Origin: Miltoncostaea sp963770865
GTDB taxonomy: Bacteria > Actinomycetota > Thermoleophilia > Miltoncostaeales > Miltoncostaeaceae
Length of the DNA: 64,000 bases
NCBI GenBank assembly: GCA_963770865.1
Contig: CAVYRD010000011.1
Span: forward strand, 381,391 to 445,390
Direction of reading: 5' to 3'
Part shown: piece after piece, positions 23,923 through 32,801 of the stretch
How the letters are laid out: every line of letters starts with the position of its first letter
How positions within the stretch are numbered: position 1 is the first letter of the stretch
Notes under the pieces: generated by a model
What the model was told of the DNA's origin: nothing
What the model saw: the letters and a program-made list of their open reading frames with translations, nothing else
Databases searched by the model: none
Made by a program: the position numbers and the translations under genes

Positions 23923-24990
23923 ATGACCCGTCGTGCCCGCCTCGTCGCGCCCCTCGCGCTGATCGCCCTCGCCGCCGCGCTGACCCCCGGGATGGCGGCC
24001 GCGCGGATGTCGATCCTCTATGACGAGCAGCCGGCCGTGCGGGCGCTGACCGACCCCTCGGGCCCCGGCGCGCCCATCACCGCCGAGCGCGGCGCGTTCC
24101 GCCAGGACCCGGGGCCGGGCGGCATCTTCGACCCTCGGGGGCGCGACGACGCCTACCGCATCGCCAAGCTCCACTCGTCGGACATCGAGGGCCTCTCCGC
24201 AGAGGCGATGGCCGACCGCATCCAGGACGAGATCGACGACCCGGAGCAGGCCAACACGTCGGGCCTCGTGGCGATCGACGAGATCGGCAACCGCTTCAAC
24301 GACGGCCGCGTGCGGATCACGCACCAGGTCAAGACGGTGCGCGGCAAGCGTATCCGCATCGCGTCGTACAACCGGCTCGTGGTGACCAAGAGGGGCTACC
24401 GCATCGAGCGCGGCCCGGCGCCGCTGCCGGTCGTGTCGCCGGCGAGCCCCGGCGCCCGCCTCTCCGTGGCCATGGACATCCTCGCGGCGCGCCCCTACCC
24501 GGGCGGCGGCAGCTACGCCGAGCGTGTGCACCTCTACATCGCGCCGGCCTTCAGCACCTCGATCGCCTTCGGCCGTGGCCCGTACCACCACCTCGGCAAC
24601 GACGGGCTGCCGCACCGCGCCACCTGGCGCGGAGTGATGCCGGCCCTCGCGCGCGCGGGCGGCGTGTGGCTCGAGATGTACCACTCCTATCGCGGCTCGG
24701 GCGTCACCACGATGACCGCCAAGGAGTGGCGCGTCGTGCCCACCGTCTTCGCCTCCTACGCGGGCAAGTCGGGCGTCGATCCGTCCCGGATCCACCTCAC
24801 GATGACGGCCGACCCGTCCGCGCCGGCGGGCGCCTCGGACTGCGGATCGCCGATGCAGTGCCAGTGGCAGCTCGCCGGCTCGACCCCGGCTGGCGCGCAG
24901 CTGCTCGCCAACGGCCCGGGCGCCTACCGCGTCGGAAGCCAGGCCTCCGACTGGCGGGCCGGGTTCAACCGCGTCTTCGGGGCCTCCTAA
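23923..24990 (+). CDS. Secreted protein of unknown function
   Basis: A 355-aa protein with a clear Sec signal peptide (RRARLVAPLALIALAAALTPGMAAA). No known domain is recognised. The mature part has a helical N-terminal stretch (SSDIEGLSAEAMADRIQDEIDDPEQAN), a beta-rich middle (RVRITHQVKTVRGKRIRIASYNRLVVTKRGYRIE) and a C-terminal region rich in Gly, Tyr and His (PYHHLGNDGLPH, VWLEMYHSYRGSG) with one CGSPMQC pair that could be disulfide-bonded. It is transcribed away from the S8 protease, so the pair might be exported together, but no functional link is visible. Confidence 0.7.
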   Translation: MTRRARLVAPLALIALAAALTPGMAAARMSILYDEQPAVRALTDPSGPGAPITAERGAFRQDPGPGGIFDPRGRDDAYRIAKLHSSDIEGLSAEAMADRIQDEIDDPEQANTSGLVAIDEIGNRFNDGRVRITHQVKTVRGKRIRIASYNRLVVTKRGYRIERGPAPLPVVSPASPGARLSVAMDILAARPYPGGGSYAERVHLYIAPAFSTSIAFGRGPYHHLGNDGLPHRATWRGVMPALARAGGVWLEMYHSYRGSGVTTMTAKEWRVVPTVFASYAGKSGVDPSRIHLTMTADPSAPAGASDCGSPMQCQWQLAGSTPAGAQLLANGPGAYRVGSQASDWRAGFNRVFGAS

Positions 24991-25059
24991 GGGGTATCAC
25001 CGTGGTCTACAGTGCCGCCCGGCGCGTCGTTGGGCCCGAAGGGCCCGCCAGGGAGGCGT

Positions 25060-26721
25060 GTGGCCACACATCCAGGCATCGGGGCGGACCCTCGAGAGGA
25101 CACCGGGGCCCACCGGCGGCCCGTCGACGGCCCGGTCGCCCCGCCTGAGCCCGAGCCCGCCGGCGCCCTGCGCCGCTGGGCGGCCGACCGGGCCCGCGTC
25201 GCCGTCTGGGCGATGACCGCGGCCTACGCGGCGCTCTTCTCGTGGCTCTCGGTGCTGCGGTACCGCGGCTTCTCCACGGGGCGCTTCGACCTCGGGAACA
25301 TGGTGCAGGCCGTCTGGAGCACCTCCGAGGGCCGCTGGTTCGAGACGACGGACATCACGGGGCGCCAGTTCTCGCGCCTCGGGGCCCACGTTGACCCCAT
25401 CCTGGCGCTGTTCGCCCCTCTCTGGTGGGTCTGGTCGAGCCCCGAGATGCTGTTGGTGGCCCAGGCGGTGATCGTGGCGAGCGGGGCGCTGCCGGCCTTC
25501 TGGCTCGGGCGGCGCTGGCTCGGCGACGACCGCCTGGCCCTGGCGGGCTCGGCGGTCTACCTGCTCTTCCCGGCGCTGCAGCACGCGACCCTGTTCGACT
25601 TCCACCCGGTCACGCTGGCCGCGCCGCTCCTGCTGTTCTGCATCTGGGCCGCCGAGGAGGCGCGCTGGGTGACGCTCGCCGCCTGCGCGACGCTCGCAGC
25701 CCTCACCCAGGAGCAGGTGGGCCTGATGATCGCGGCGCTCGGCGTCTGGCTCTGGTTCCGTCACCGCGAGCGGCGCCGCGCCGCCGCGGCCCTCGTCCTG
25801 GGAGGCGTCGCCTGGGTGTTCGTCGCGGTGCTCGTGATCATGCCCGCCTTCGCGCTGCAGGACCAGAACGCCCACATCCAGCGCTACTCGCGCCTGGGGG
25901 ACGGGCCGAAGGAGATCCTGCTCACGTTCCTGACCCACCCCTGGGACGCGGTCGCGGTGGTCGCGACCACCGGCCGCGCGGTCTACCTGGGCGCCCTGCT
26001 CCTGCCGCTGCTGCTCCTGCCGCTCGCCGCCCCGGGGCTCGCCCTGGTGGCGCTTCCCCAGCTGCTCATCAACCTCTTCGCCGCGAGCGGCCCGGCCCAG
26101 ACGGTCGATTACCACTACGCGGTGCTGCTGGTTCCGGTGTTCGTGGCGGCCGCCGTACTCGGCCTCGCGCGCCTGCGCGAGCAGCAGCGCGCCGACGCGC
26201 TGGGCCGCGTCCTCGCGCGGCCGCGCTGGGTGGCCTCGGCGCTGGTGGGCGCGATGGTCGTGGCCGGCGTCTTCCAGGGCCCGCTGCCGCTCTGGGGCTG
26301 GATCCCGGGGGGGTGGGGGGGGAGCCCGCGCAACGCCTTCACCATGGACCCGCAGGCCGTGGCGATGCGCCACGCGATCGCGCTGATCCCCTCCGACGCC
26401 CCGGTGGCGGCCACCAACAACGCCGGCTCGCACCTGTCGGCCCGGCGCCGCATCCTGCTGCTGCCACGCCTCGGCGACGCCGACTGGGCCCTGTTCGCCG
26501 ACGGCCCGCGCCTGCGCGCCATGGCCCTCGACCGGCCCACCCTGCGCCTGCAACCCAAGCCCGGCGACGTGTACACGATCGGCCTGCGCGCCCGGTACCG
26601 GCTGATCCGCTTCAGCAAGAAGTGGACGCTCGTCTACGGCGAGAGCGGCGTGTACCTCTACCGGCGGGTCGCGAGCATCCCGCCCGGTCAGCCGGCCGTG
26701 GAGCCGCGCGCCTCCTCGTAG
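25060..26721 (+). CDS. DUF2079 multi-spanning membrane protein
   Basis: Polytopic membrane protein of about 553 aa with at least nine hydrophobic segments. The DUF2079 hallmark is near the N-terminus: YRGFSTGRFDLGNMVQAVWSTSEGRWFETTDITG followed by SRLGAHVDPIL. This family resembles GT-C-fold glycosyltransferases, but no activity is shown. GTG 25060 follows GGGAGG closely; an alternative GTG at 25012 would add 16 residues but overlaps a TACAGT -10 candidate (25008-25013). The 3' end overlaps the convergent LLM gene by 34 nt. Confidence 0.82.
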   Translation: MATHPGIGADPREDTGAHRRPVDGPVAPPEPEPAGALRRWAADRARVAVWAMTAAYAALFSWLSVLRYRGFSTGRFDLGNMVQAVWSTSEGRWFETTDITGRQFSRLGAHVDPILALFAPLWWVWSSPEMLLVAQAVIVASGALPAFWLGRRWLGDDRLALAGSAVYLLFPALQHATLFDFHPVTLAAPLLLFCIWAAEEARWVTLAACATLAALTQEQVGLMIAALGVWLWFRHRERRRAAAALVLGGVAWVFVAVLVIMPAFALQDQNAHIQRYSRLGDGPKEILLTFLTHPWDAVAVVATTGRAVYLGALLLPLLLLPLAAPGLALVALPQLLINLFAASGPAQTVDYHYAVLLVPVFVAAAVLGLARLREQQRADALGRVLARPRWVASALVGAMVVAGVFQGPLPLWGWIPGGWGGSPRNAFTMDPQAVAMRHAIALIPSDAPVAATNNAGSHLSARRRILLLPRLGDADWALFADGPRLRAMALDRPTLRLQPKPGDVYTIGLRARYRLIRFSKKWTLVYGESGVYLYRRVASIPPGQPAVEPRASS

Positions 26722-27854
26722 GCCCGCTGGGCGCCCTCGATGGCGGCCACCCGCTCCCGGCCCGTGACCTCCGCGCGCGCCCGGGCGACGGCGTTCGAGG
26801 CGTCGATCCCTGCGAGGGAGCCCTGGAAGCGGGGGGCCACGTGGCGGGCGAGGAGCTCGTACGAGCGGTGCACCTTGTCCGGCGGCGCCCAGTCGTTGGC
26901 CACCACCAGCAGGGCTCCGAAGCCGCCCGAGCGCTCCTGCAGCCGCTCGATGGCGGCGATCGCGTCGTCCGGCGTTCCGACGATCCAGCCCGCCGCCTCC
27001 ACCATCTGCTCCACGATCCGGTCGCGCGGACCGGGCACCGGGCGCGGGCGCCCCGTGATGCCCTCGGTGTAGTCGAGCACGTGCCCGGCCGCGCCCTCGC
27101 GGGTGTCGTCGAAGGCCTCCCGGCGGGTCTCGGCCAGGTGCAGGGGCACCACCAGGCGCCAGTCGGAGCGGCTCACGGCCCGCCCGGCGCGCTCGGCCTC
27201 CTCCTCGGCCACGCGCCAGTGGGCCCCGAGGTCGATCGGGCCGCGCGGCCCGCGGGCGACCGACAGCGACAGCACCCCGGCGCCGTGACGCCCGGCGAGG
27301 ACCATCCCGGCCGGCGACTCCATGCTGGTGACGGCGATCGGGGGGTGGGGGTCCTGGAAGGGGCGCAGCTGGAGGACCGCGTCGATCAGGGAGAACCACT
27401 CGCTCTCGACCGTGATCGGCGCGGTCTCCGTGAACAGCCGCGCGATCACGTCGAGCGCCTCCGCCATCCGCGGCCGCAGCAGGCCGGGGTCGATGCCGAG
27501 CATGCGGGCGTCGGTGAGGTGGCCGCCGGGGCCGACGCCGAAGTCGATCCGCCCGCGGGTGAGGTGGTCGAGCAGGACGATGCGGTCGGCCACCATCAGG
27601 GGGTGGTGGTAGGGGAGGCTCACGACCCCGGTGCCGAGGCGGATGTGCCGGGTGCGCTCGGCGGCCACCGCCAGGAAGATCTCCGGGGAGGCGATCGTCT
27701 CCCAGCCCGTGCTGTGGTGCTCGCCGACCCAGGCCTCGTCGAAACCGAGCTGGTCGAGGCGGACGATCAGCTCCAGGTCGCGCTCGAGGGCGAGCGTCGG
27801 GTTGTCGCCGGGTGCGTGGTAGGGGGCCAGGAAGGCGCCGAAGCGCATGCGCAT
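26688..27854 (-). CDS. LLM-class (F420- or FMN-dependent) oxidoreductase
   Basis: Luciferase-like TIM-barrel oxidoreductase of 388 aa. Family segments are FGAFLAPYHAPGDNPTLALERDLELIVRLDQLGFDEAWVGEHH, IRLGTGVVSLPYHHPLMVADRIVLLDHLTRGRIDFGVGPG and WIVGTPDDAIAAIERLQE, resembling limonene-monooxygenase-type members. With an F420 reductase in the same window, F420 use is plausible but FMN cannot be excluded. It is followed on the same strand 10 nt downstream of the membrane zincin-like gene, possibly as an operon. Substrate unknown. Confidence 0.85.
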   Translation of the reverse strand: MRMRFGAFLAPYHAPGDNPTLALERDLELIVRLDQLGFDEAWVGEHHSTGWETIASPEIFLAVAAERTRHIRLGTGVVSLPYHHPLMVADRIVLLDHLTRGRIDFGVGPGGHLTDARMLGIDPGLLRPRMAEALDVIARLFTETAPITVESEWFSLIDAVLQLRPFQDPHPPIAVTSMESPAGMVLAGRHGAGVLSLSVARGPRGPIDLGAHWRVAEEEAERAGRAVSRSDWRLVVPLHLAETRREAFDDTREGAAGHVLDYTEGITGRPRPVPGPRDRIVEQMVEAAGWIVGTPDDAIAAIERLQERSGGFGALLVVANDWAPPDKVHRSYELLARHVAPRFQGSLAGIDASNAVARARAEVTGRERVAAIEGAQRAYEEARGSTAG

Positions 27855-27864
27855 GGCCCGAAGA

Positions 27865-28434
27865 CTATTGACCGGCGCCCTCCGTGGGCGCGAGCCGCGC
27901 CGTGAGGAGCGGCCGGGCCAGGCAGCCCGCCACCGCCGCGACCACCATCGCCAGCCCGGCGCCGTGCACGGCCGACGCGAGCGCCGCCGCCCGGTCGAGG
28001 GCGCCGAGGCCCTCCGGCCCGAGGGCGTACGCCCAGTCGTGGATGCCGCCGATCAGCTCCAGCCGCTCGTAGGGCGCGTCGGCGACGTAGACGGCGACGT
28101 CGCGCGCCGACGTGCCGGCCCAGGCCAGGCAGAGCATCGACGAGACCAGCTCGCGCCGCCACGCGAAGTGGGCGGCGATGGCGAGCGGGATCGCGACCTG
28201 GGCGATCGAGCCCATCATCGCGGTGACGAGGGGAGGGAGGGCGTAGGTGGCGACGTGGCCGAACTCGTGCAGGGCGAGGTCGATCCACTCGAGCAGGGGC
28301 ACGCGCCGGTCGCCGGCGAAGGCCACCAGGCCGAGCAGCGCGCACGCCACGGCGCCGGCGACGTCGCGCCAGAGCGCCGGAATCGACGGGGAGGGCACCA
28401 CACCATCCCCATCGGCGCGGGGGCGGCTCCCCAT
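27865..28434 (-). CDS. Membrane protein with HEFGH zinc-peptidase-like motif
   Basis: A 189-aa protein with four or five hydrophobic helices. The first helix region carries LLEWIDLALHEFGHVATYALPPLV; HEFGH has the HExxH form of membrane-embedded zinc proteases (M50-like), and the rest (QVAIPLAIAAHFAWRRELVSSMLCLAWAGTSARDVAVYVADAP) is membranous. The NPDG-type third-ligand motif of S2P enzymes is not seen, so protease activity is only possible. It lies 10 nt before the LLM gene. Confidence 0.7.
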   Translation of the reverse strand: MGSRPRADGDGVVPSPSIPALWRDVAGAVACALLGLVAFAGDRRVPLLEWIDLALHEFGHVATYALPPLVTAMMGSIAQVAIPLAIAAHFAWRRELVSSMLCLAWAGTSARDVAVYVADAPYERLELIGGIHDWAYALGPEGLGALDRAAALASAVHGAGLAMVVAAVAGCLARPLLTARLAPTEGAGQ

Positions 28435-28450
28435 CAGCCCCCGCGATGCC

Positions 28451-28456
28451 GATACT
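28451..28456 (+). promoter_or_regulatory. -10 element of the 28463 gene (leaderless)
   Basis: GATACT ends 6 nt before the ATG at 28463; there is no ribosome binding site. Confidence 0.4.
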
Positions 28457-28462
28457 CACCGC

Positions 28463-29380
28463 ATGCGCGCGCCCGCCATCCTCGCCGCCGCCGCGGCGGC
28501 CGCCGTCGTGGCCCTCGGCCCGGCCGTCGCCTCGCCGCCGCCCGGCGCCCCCGGCTGCGCGATCCTCCCCGCCGACAACGTCTGGAACGCCCGGGTGGAC
28601 GGCCTGCCCCGGGCGGCCGGCTCGGCGCGCATCATCCGCTCCATCGGCCTCGGGTCCGCGCTGCACCCGGACTTCAGCGACCGGGGGCGGTACGGCATCC
28701 CGATCAACTACGTGCGGGCGGGCACCCCGCGCTCGCGCGTCCGCTTCGACTACGCCGACGAGTCGGACCGCGTGGGCTACCCGATCCCGGCGCGGCCGCG
28801 CATCGAGGGCGGCGGAGACCGGCACATCCTGATGGTCGACCGCGACGCGTGCCGGCTCTACGAGCTGTTCGCGGCCCGGCGCGGCCCCGGCGGAGCGTGG
28901 AGCGCCGGCTCGGGCGCGGTGTTCGACCTGCGCTCGAACGCCCTGCGCCCGGCGGGGTGGACCAGCGCCGACGCCGCCGGCCTGCCGATCATGCCGGGGC
29001 TCGCGCGCTTCGACGAGGTGGCGGGCGCGGGCATCGACCACGCCCTGCGCTTCACGGCGCCGCGCACCCGGCGGGCCTACGTCTACCCGGCCCGCCACGC
29101 CGCCTCCAGCTCGTCCGACCCCGCGCTGCCGCCGATGGGCCTGCGGGTGCGCCTCAGGCGCTCCGTGTCCCTGGCCGGCTACGGGCCGCAGGCGCGGGCG
29201 GTCCTGACCGCCCTCAAGGCCTACGGGATGATCCTGGCGGACAACGGCTCGCCCTGGTACGTGAGCGGCGCGCCGAACGCCGGGTGGGACGACGACGACC
29301 TCCACGGCCTCGGGCGGATCACCGGCCGGGACTTCGAGGTGGTGGACACCCGTCGCCTGCGCAACGGGGCCGGGGGCTAG
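28463..29380 (+). CDS. Secreted protein of unknown function (actinobacterial exported family)
   Basis: A 305-aa exported protein: signal RAPAILAAAAAAAVVALGPAVA, then a mature domain with the recurring segments CAILPADNVWNARVDGLP, YADESDRVGYPIP, GGDRHILMVDRDACRLYELFAA, GSGAVFDLRSNALRPAGWTSADAAGLPIMPGL and LKAYGMILADNGSPWYVSGAPNAGW. I recognise this pattern as a widespread secreted family without an assigned function. ATG 28463 gives a clean signal peptide and sits 6 nt after GATACT. Its TAG stop shares CTAG with the TAG stop of the convergent TetR gene. Confidence 0.78.
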   Translation: MRAPAILAAAAAAAVVALGPAVASPPPGAPGCAILPADNVWNARVDGLPRAAGSARIIRSIGLGSALHPDFSDRGRYGIPINYVRAGTPRSRVRFDYADESDRVGYPIPARPRIEGGGDRHILMVDRDACRLYELFAARRGPGGAWSAGSGAVFDLRSNALRPAGWTSADAAGLPIMPGLARFDEVAGAGIDHALRFTAPRTRRAYVYPARHAASSSSDPALPPMGLRVRLRRSVSLAGYGPQARAVLTALKAYGMILADNGSPWYVSGAPNAGWDDDDLHGLGRITGRDFEVVDTRRLRNGAGG

Positions 29381-30018
29381 GCCCGGGGAGGCTCCTCGGT
29401 GCAGGCCGCCCGGGCGTGGCCGGCCTCGATGCCCGCGATCAGGGCCTTGAGGCCGTAGTCGTAGAGCTCCGCGGGGTCGTCCAGGGTGATCGCGTCGAAC
29501 AGATCGGCGAGCGCCGGGCTGTCGCGCGGCGCGGGCGGGGCCGTGGCGCCGCCGACCTCGAGGAGCGTGGAGCCGACGACGAAGCGCCCGAGCGTGCGCA
29601 CGGCGCGGATCGCGCAGCCGCGCTCGAACCCGGCGTGCTCCAGCAGCACGAGCCCCTGATCGGCCATCGAGCCGGCGGCCACGTAGGCGCCGATCGGCCG
29701 GCTGGCCAGCAGGTGGGCGACGTTCGGGTGTCGCAGCACGACGCGCCGGAAGCTGTGGCCGAACGAGGCGAAGGCTCCCTGCCAGTCGTCCACGACCTCG
29801 TGCTCGGCCTCGACCTCCTGCAGCACCATCTCCACGACGCCGTCGAGCAGCGCCTCCTTGCTGGGGAGGTGCCAGTAGAGCGACATCGCCTCCACGCCGA
29901 GCTCCGCGGCGACGGCCCGCATCGTGCACGCGTCGATCCCGCTCTCGTCGATGATGGCGAGAGCGGCTCCGAGGACGGCGTCACGACTGAGACCGGGGCG
30001 AATGCGCGGCACGGGCAC
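29377..30018 (-). CDS. TetR/AcrR-family transcriptional regulator
   Basis: A 213-aa regulator. N-terminal HTH: SRDAVLGAALAIIDESGIDACTMRAVAAELGVEAMSLYWHLPSKEALLDGVVEMVL, with the TetR recognition helix. The C-terminal half (HPNVAHLLASRPIG ... AGFERGCAIRAVRTLGRFVVGSTL) is of the TetR_C_1 (TetR-like ligand-binding) type. No clear operator is seen upstream. Target genes unknown; the nearby exported protein and the MBL hydrolase are candidates by position only. Confidence 0.88.
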   Translation of the reverse strand: MPVPRIRPGLSRDAVLGAALAIIDESGIDACTMRAVAAELGVEAMSLYWHLPSKEALLDGVVEMVLQEVEAEHEVVDDWQGAFASFGHSFRRVVLRHPNVAHLLASRPIGAYVAAGSMADQGLVLLEHAGFERGCAIRAVRTLGRFVVGSTLLEVGGATAPPAPRDSPALADLFDAITLDDPAELYDYGLKALIAGIEAGHARAACTEEPPRA

Positions 30019-30057
30019 ATCATCCCAGACCGCGCAACATCCCGTTGCGCGCCGTCG

Positions 30058-30825
30058 CTACGCGACGAGCGCCTCGCCGTCGGAAGGGATGGCGACCCGG
30101 TCGGCCAGGCCGGCCGCCGCGACCCGTGCCGCCAGGTCGGCGCGCCGCTCCAGGCAGTGGTTGATCGCCTCCATGTGGACCGCGACCACGCGCGCGTCCG
30201 GCGCCGCCCCGGCGACGGCGATCACGTCGTCGGCCTCCATGGTGATCGTGCCGCCGTGCAGGAAGCGCGCGCCGCCGGCGTTCACCACGATCCAGTCGGG
30301 CGCGTGGGCCGCGATCGCCTCCTCGACCTCCGAGCACCAGACCGTGTCCCCGGCGAGGTAGAGCGTCGGCTCGCCCGGAGCGCTCAGGACGAAGCCGCTC
30401 ACCGGCCCGAGCCCCTGAACGGCGGCCTCCTCGCGGCCGTGGCGGCCGCCGGTGCGGTGCACCGTGATGCCGTCGAGATCGAGCGGCCCGTCGGCGGGCA
30501 CCGGGCGCACGTCCGGCAGCCCGATCTCGGTCAGGTCCTCGACGTCCTCGGGCTGGCAGAGCCACGGCGCGCCCCCGGCCATCAGCGCCGTGATGCCCCC
30601 GGCGTCCATGTGGTCCACGTGCGTGTGGGTCAGCAGCACGGCCTGGACGCCGGCGGCGGCCTCGTCGGCGGACATCGGCAGATCGACCAGAGGGTTCGGG
30701 CGCTCGTCGGGCGTGCCGCGCACCGGGCCGCGGGCGTTGGCGTGGTCGAGCATCGGATCGACCATGATGCGGCGGCCGGCGTAGTCGATGAGCAGCGTGG
30801 CGTGGCGGACCAGGGTGACGTTCAT
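30058..30825 (-). CDS. MBL-fold metal-dependent hydrolase (UlaG/UPF0173-like)
   Basis: Metallo-beta-lactamase fold hydrolase of 255 aa. The dinuclear site is visible in LLTHTHVDHMDAGG (HxHxDH), LYLAGDTVWCSEV (Asp ligand) and AVHMEAINHCLERR (final His). RHATLLIDYAGRRIMVDPML is the usual first strand pair of the RNase-Z/UlaG-like branch. ATG 30825 is used because the upstream open frame is low-complexity; GATATC lies 9 nt upstream. Substrate unknown. Confidence 0.85.
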   Translation of the reverse strand: MNVTLVRHATLLIDYAGRRIMVDPMLDHANARGPVRGTPDERPNPLVDLPMSADEAAAGVQAVLLTHTHVDHMDAGGITALMAGGAPWLCQPEDVEDLTEIGLPDVRPVPADGPLDLDGITVHRTGGRHGREEAAVQGLGPVSGFVLSAPGEPTLYLAGDTVWCSEVEEAIAAHAPDWIVVNAGGARFLHGGTITMEADDVIAVAGAAPDARVVAVHMEAINHCLERRADLAARVAAAGLADRVAIPSDGEALVA

Positions 30826-31053
30826 AAGGCGGACGATATCCACGGGCGGCCCATCCAGGCCCGGGGGGCGAGAGGGCCGCCGGGAGGCCCACCGGCCGCC
30901 TCTCCGCGAGATGCGACATAACATCAGTTCCCGTGCATGGCAGGCGGAATTCCCGCAGAGAGGGACATCCGTCGGGACGTGCGGGCGGCCCGACGTCCGA
31001 GACAGGCGCTAGCGTCGCGCCATTCCGTCGTGAACCCGAAGTCGGAGGTTCCT
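30826..31053. other. Intergenic region with two promoter-like motifs
   Basis: Between the MBL gene start and the small ORF. GATATC (30835-30840) fits the minus-strand MBL promoter, and TAGCGT (31010-31015) fits a plus-strand -10 for the small ORF. I see no RNA gene or repeat here. Confidence 0.3.
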
Positions 31054-31215
31054 GTGGCGACCCTCGCCGCGAGCACCACCAGCGCCGCGCCGCCGAGCAG
31101 CCCCGCGCCGACCCTGAGCACCGACCGGCTGCCCGCGCCGTCGTCCGCGCCGCCGCCCTCGGCCGGCGCCAGCTCCTGGCCGGACGAGGCCTACAAGGGC
31201 TGGGCGAGCCTGTAG
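31054..31215 (+). CDS. Possible small Ser/Pro/Ala-rich protein (53 aa)
   Basis: GTG start with GGAGG at 31044-31048 and a -10-like TAGCGT 38 nt upstream. The product (ATLAASTTSAAPPSSPAP... ending SWPDEAYKGWASL) is of low complexity except for the last 13 residues. A stem-loop follows the TAG stop (31226-31242). No homologue recognised. It could be a real small gene or an accidental frame; codon signal alone cannot decide at this length. Confidence 0.35.
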   Translation: MATLAASTTSAAPPSSPAPTLSTDRLPAPSSAPPPSAGASSWPDEAYKGWASL

Positions 31216-31225
31216 TTCCACGCGA

Positions 31226-31242
31226 CGCCCCGTTCCGGGGCG
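31226..31242 (+). terminator. Short perfect stem-loop after the 53-aa ORF
   Basis: CGCCCCG, TTC loop, CGGGGCG: 7-bp arms placed 11 nt after the small ORF stop and just before the next gene's GATATC -10 candidate. No T-tract. Confidence 0.35.
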
Positions 31243-31259
31243 CGTGATATCCACCCGCG

Positions 31260-32801
31260 ATGAGCCGCGCCCGGCATGCCATCGCGCTCCTCGCCGTCGG
31301 CGCCGCCGCGGCCGTCGTCGGCTTCGCCGGAGCGGCCGCCCTCGAGGGCGCCGGGCATCCGGGCCCCACGCCCGTCTCCGTCGTGGCCGGGCTCCCGGCC
31401 GCGGCGGCCGCAGCGCCCGCCCCGCCGGCGGCCTCCGCGCCGGCCCCGGCCGCGCCGCCGACATCGCCCGCGGAGCCGGCGGCGCCGCCCGAGGCGCCCG
31501 CACCGCCGCCGGTCGTGACAGAGCCCGCGACGGCCCCGGCGCCGACCCCGCGTCCGTCGCGGCCCCCGGCGACCACCGCGACGGCTCCGGAGCCCGCCCC
31601 GCCACGGCCCGCGACCACGGCGCCGGCCGCCCCGGAGCCGCCGGCGCCCGAGACGACCCCGGCCGAGCCCGTGGGCCCGCCGCCGCGCGCGCTCCAGGAG
31701 CCGCCGGAGCCGCCGACCGGCGTCGCGATCCCGGCCGGCGACTCCCCGGCGGGCGTGGACGCCGCGCACCGCGCGCTGGCGACGGCCCTCGCGGCGGCCG
31801 CGCCGGGATCGACCGACGCCGCCGACATCCGCCGCGCCCTGGATCTGTGGCGCACCTACCTCGGGCCGGACGCGCGCCCCGCGCCCGAGGGCCGCCGGGC
31901 CACGGCGGCCCGGGCGGTGCGGGCGAACGCCTGGTGGTTCGGGGGCCGCGGCTCGCCATCCGGGCGGGTGCTGCTGCGCGACGCCGACGGGGTGATCCTG
32001 ACCTACCGCCCAGGCCAGGGCTTCGCGGTCAACCCGGTCGCGACCACCGGGCGCTGGCGGGACCTGAACGACGACGTCCCCGCGGCCGCGCTCGCCGAGG
32101 CGCTCATGACGATGGGCGTGGCGCGGGCCGGCAGCGGCCGGCCCTTCGAGGCCTGGGAGTACTACGACGCCGAGGGCGACCCGGCGGCCGTGGTCCCCGG
32201 GGCGTCCGGCATGGCGCAGGCCCGAGTCGCCCTCCTGATGGCGCACGCCCAGGCCGAGACCGGCGACCCGCGCTTCGCCGAGGCCGCGCTCGCCGCGCTG
32301 CGGGCCTTCACCGTGGACGTCGACCAGGGTGGCGTGCGCAGCATGGTCCGGACCGACGGCTCCCAGGCCCCGGCGCCCTGGTACGTCGAGCGCGCCTACC
32401 CCGGCGAGAGCCCCTGGAAGGGCGGCGCGCTCAACGGCTTCATGGTCACCCTGCTCAACCTGCGCGGCACGGCTGCGATCCTCGACGGCGCGGCGGGCGG
32501 CGGCGACGCGGCCGCCGCGGCCGCGGCCATGGCGCGCGATCTGGCCGATCGCGGCGCCGTCACCCTGCAGCGGCACCTGCCCGACCACGACTCCGGGTCG
32601 TGGAGCTACTACGGCCTGCTCACCCCCGGACGCCCGTGGCGCACGTACCTTGCCGACCTGAACTACCACTGCTACCACGTGCGCCTGCTCGCCCAGCTCG
32701 CGGGGATCTACCCCGGGATGGGCTTCGCCACGACGTCCGACAGGTGGCAGGGCTACGTGGACCAGGCGGGGCTGACATGCCCGTCACGCCCCGGCTCCTG
32801 A
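31260..32801 (+). CDS. Exported protein with a D-glucuronyl C5-epimerase-like C-terminal domain
   Basis: A 513-aa protein: an N-terminal membrane anchor or signal (IALLAVGAAAAVVGFAGAAAL), a Pro/Ala-rich linker of about 120 residues and a helical C-terminal domain. That domain contains GRWRDLND, SGMAQARVALLMAHAQAETGD, APWYVERAYPGESPWKGGALNGFMVTLLNL and, at the end, HDSGSWSYYGLLTPGRPWRTYLADLNYHCYHVRLLAQL, which has the layout of the Glce C-terminal (alpha/alpha toroid) domain of glucuronyl C5-epimerases. This suggests action on an extracellular uronic-acid polysaccharide, though catalysis is not proven. ATG lies 8 nt after GATATC. Confidence 0.65.
   Translation: MSRARHAIALLAVGAAAAVVGFAGAAALEGAGHPGPTPVSVVAGLPAAAAAAPAPPAASAPAPAAPPTSPAEPAAPPEAPAPPPVVTEPATAPAPTPRPSRPPATTATAPEPAPPRPATTAPAAPEPPAPETTPAEPVGPPPRALQEPPEPPTGVAIPAGDSPAGVDAAHRALATALAAAAPGSTDAADIRRALDLWRTYLGPDARPAPEGRRATAARAVRANAWWFGGRGSPSGRVLLRDADGVILTYRPGQGFAVNPVATTGRWRDLNDDVPAAALAEALMTMGVARAGSGRPFEAWEYYDAEGDPAAVVPGASGMAQARVALLMAHAQAETGDPRFAEAALAALRAFTVDVDQGGVRSMVRTDGSQAPAPWYVERAYPGESPWKGGALNGFMVTLLNLRGTAAILDGAAGGGDAAAAAAAMARDLADRGAVTLQRHLPDHDSGSWSYYGLLTPGRPWRTYLADLNYHCYHVRLLAQLAGIYPGMGFATTSDRWQGYVDQAGLTCPSRPGS

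Noticed and set aside
30924..31121. Minus-strand small membrane-like frame (LRVGAGLLGGAALVVLAARVA)
   Set aside because: No ribosome binding site or promoter, overlaps the better supported plus-strand small ORF, and its hydrophobic stretch is what the reverse complement of Ala/Ser/Thr codons tends to give.
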